The notes under the pieces were generated by a model. That model made no database searches. It had not been told where the DNA came from and saw only the letters and a list, made by a program, of their open reading frames with translations. Positions 13,265 to 14,410 of a stretch of DNA of 14,410 nucleotides are shown piece by piece. Positions within the stretch are counted from its first letter, which is position 1; each line of letters begins with the position of its first letter. The position numbers were made by a program, and so were the translations under genes. The DNA is from Glacieibacterium sp964246975 (GTDB lineage Bacteria; Pseudomonadota; Alphaproteobacteria; Sphingomonadales; Sphingomonadaceae), in contig CAXTSL010000081.1 of assembly GCA_964246975.1 (NCBI GenBank), positions 1 to 14,410 on the forward strand, read 5' to 3'.

Positions 13265-14410
13265 CAGTGCAGCCTGCCTCTCATCGCCTGGTGCGCCTCG
13301 GCGCGTGCCGCCGTATCGACCGCGACCACCTCGTCGAGCGACGCGCACGCCTGTGCCGCCATCCGGTCGAGGGTATCGCCAACGATTGCCGCGATATCGA
13401 GGAACGAGACTTGACCCGCGATGAACGCCGCCACCGCCACCTCGTTCGCGGCATTAAGAATGCAGGGTGCCGACCCCCCTGCCCGCAGCGCGTCCCACGC
13501 CAGCCGGAGCGCCGGGAAGCGGTCGAAATCGGGGGCTTCGAAGGTCAGCGCGCCGATGGCGGCGAGATCAAGCCGCGCGCACGGCGTCGCCATCCGCTCG
13601 GGCCACGCCAGTGTGTACGCGATAGGGGTCCGCATGTCGGGCGTGCCGAGTTGCGCCAGCACCGAACCGTCGACATATTCGACCATCGAATGCACCACCG
13701 ACTGCGGATGGACGATGACCTCGAGCTGGTCGGCGCGGACGGGAAACAGATGATGCGCCTCGATCAGTTCGAGGCCTTTGTTCATCAGCGTCGCCGAATC
13801 GACCGAGATCTTCGCGCCCATCGACCACACGGGGTGCTTGCACGCCTGCGCGACCGTCGCGGCCTGCATCTCGGCGTGGCTCGCGGTGCGGAACGGTCCG
13901 CCGCTGGCGGTCAGGATGACGCGGCTCACCCGCGCGGGGTCGGTATGGTCGAAGCACTGGAAGATCGCGTTGTGCTCGCTGTCGACGGGCAGCAGCGTCG
14001 CGCCGGTGCGCGCGGCGCTCGCCGTCACGAGATCGCCCGCACAGACGAGGGTTTCCTTGTTGGCGATGGCGATGGTCGCGCCGCGCTCGATGGCGGCGAG
14101 GGTGGGGGGCAATCCTGCCGCACCGACGATCGCCGCCATGACGATGTCCGAGTCCCCACGCGCCGCGTCGCACAGCGCTTGCTTGCCCGCCGCAGCCTCG
14201 ATGCCGCTGCCCGCCAGCGCGTCCCTGAGCGCCGCATAGGCGCTCTCGTCGGCGACCACCGCGAGGCGCGCGCCGACCGCCCGCGCCTGTGCCGCCAGCG
14301 CGGCGGCATCGGTGTTCGCGGTCAGCGCATCGACGCGCCACTTGTCGGGCGCGCGGCGGATCAGGTCGAGCGTCGACTGCCCGACCGACCCCGTGCTGCC
14401 GAGAACGGTA
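13264..14410 (-). CDS. dxr: Dxr, 1-deoxy-D-xylulose 5-phosphate reductoisomerase (5' end outside window)
   Basis: The frame is open to the right edge and gives about 381 residues; only the first few are missing, since the first readable codons already encode TVLGSTGSVGQSTL, the NADPH-binding loop. The enzyme converts DXP to 2-C-methyl-D-erythritol 4-phosphate, the first committed step of the MEP isoprenoid pathway, using NADPH and a divalent metal. Active-site motifs are present in order: ANKETLV, PVDSEHNAIFQCF (metal-binding Asp and Glu), TASGGPFR, SMGAKISVDSATLMNKGLE, the substrate loop GTPDMRTPIAYTLAWPER, and ILNAANEVAVAAF. The stop TGA at 13264-13266 overlaps the rseP start. Upstream genes (by analogy cdsA and uppS) would lie to the right of the window. 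Confidence 0.97.
   Translation of the reverse strand, partial: TVLGSTGSVGQSTLDLIRRAPDKWRVDALTANTDAAALAAQARAVGARLAVVADESAYAALRDALAGSGIEAAAGKQALCDAARGDSDIVMAAIVGAAGLPPTLAAIERGATIAIANKETLVCAGDLVTASAARTGATLLPVDSEHNAIFQCFDHTDPARVSRVILTASGGPFRTASHAEMQAATVAQACKHPVWSMGAKISVDSATLMNKGLELIEAHHLFPVRADQLEVIVHPQSVVHSMVEYVDGSVLAQLGTPDMRTPIAYTLAWPERMATPCARLDLAAIGALTFEAPDFDRFPALRLAWDALRAGGSAPCILNAANEVAVAAFIAGQVSFLDIAAIVGDTLDRMAAQACASLDEVVAVDTAARAEAHQAMRGRLH

Overview
The window is a GC-rich (roughly two-thirds G+C) stretch of an alphaproteobacterial chromosome. The gene content and protein style point to a sphingomonad (order Sphingomonadales). The clues are a SUF operon tail sufD-sufS-sufT-sufA, a dxr-rseP-bamA-skp-fabZ cluster with no lpxD between bamA and fabZ, a sphingomonad-style TonB-dependent receptor, and the short palindromic GC-rich repeats common in these genomes. 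The genus cannot be fixed from the sequence alone. Most of the window is core housekeeping DNA. I see no CRISPR array, tRNA, rRNA, insertion sequence or prophage.

Layout. (1) Positions 1-2801, + strand: the 3' part of an iron-sulfur cluster assembly operon, with the end of sufD, then sufS (cysteine desulfurase), sufT (DUF59/MIP18) and sufA (A-type carrier). The start codons overlap the preceding stops. A small predicted lipoprotein gene begins inside the end of sufA. Two perfect 22-base palindromes sit in frame in the N-terminal codons of sufS. (2) Positions 2802-3029: noncoding, with two strong hairpins between convergent transcription units. (3) Positions 3030-5049, - strand: trxB (thioredoxin reductase, TTG start) followed by a LysR-type regulator, separated by an inverted pair of GC-rich repeat elements. 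(4) Positions 5179-5658, + strand: an Lrp/AsnC regulator divergent from trxB, with a readable sigma-70-like promoter. (5) Positions 5661-5732: a near-perfect REP-like hairpin between converging genes. (6) Positions 5746-8214, - strand: a large TonB-dependent outer-membrane receptor. Its upstream region contains a good candidate Pho box, which suggests control by phosphate starvation. (7) Positions 8399-14410, - strand: fabZ, skp, bamA, rseP and dxr, read in the order dxr to fabZ. dxr runs off the right edge.

How the genes fit together. SufS releases sulfur from cysteine, SufD belongs to the scaffold, SufA carries clusters to targets, and SufT assists maturation. TrxB recycles thioredoxin and sits between two regulators. 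The dxr-fabZ block joins isoprenoid synthesis (Dxr), intramembrane proteolysis (RseP), outer-membrane protein insertion (BamA), periplasmic chaperoning (Skp) and fatty-acid elongation (FabZ). In most Gram-negatives this block continues into lipid A genes (lpxD, lpxA, lpxB). Here it stops at fabZ, which fits an outer membrane built on glycosphingolipids rather than lipopolysaccharide.

The items most worth a second look are the translated palindromes in sufS, the candidate Pho box before the TonB receptor, the missing lpx genes, and the small lipoprotein coupled to the SUF operon.
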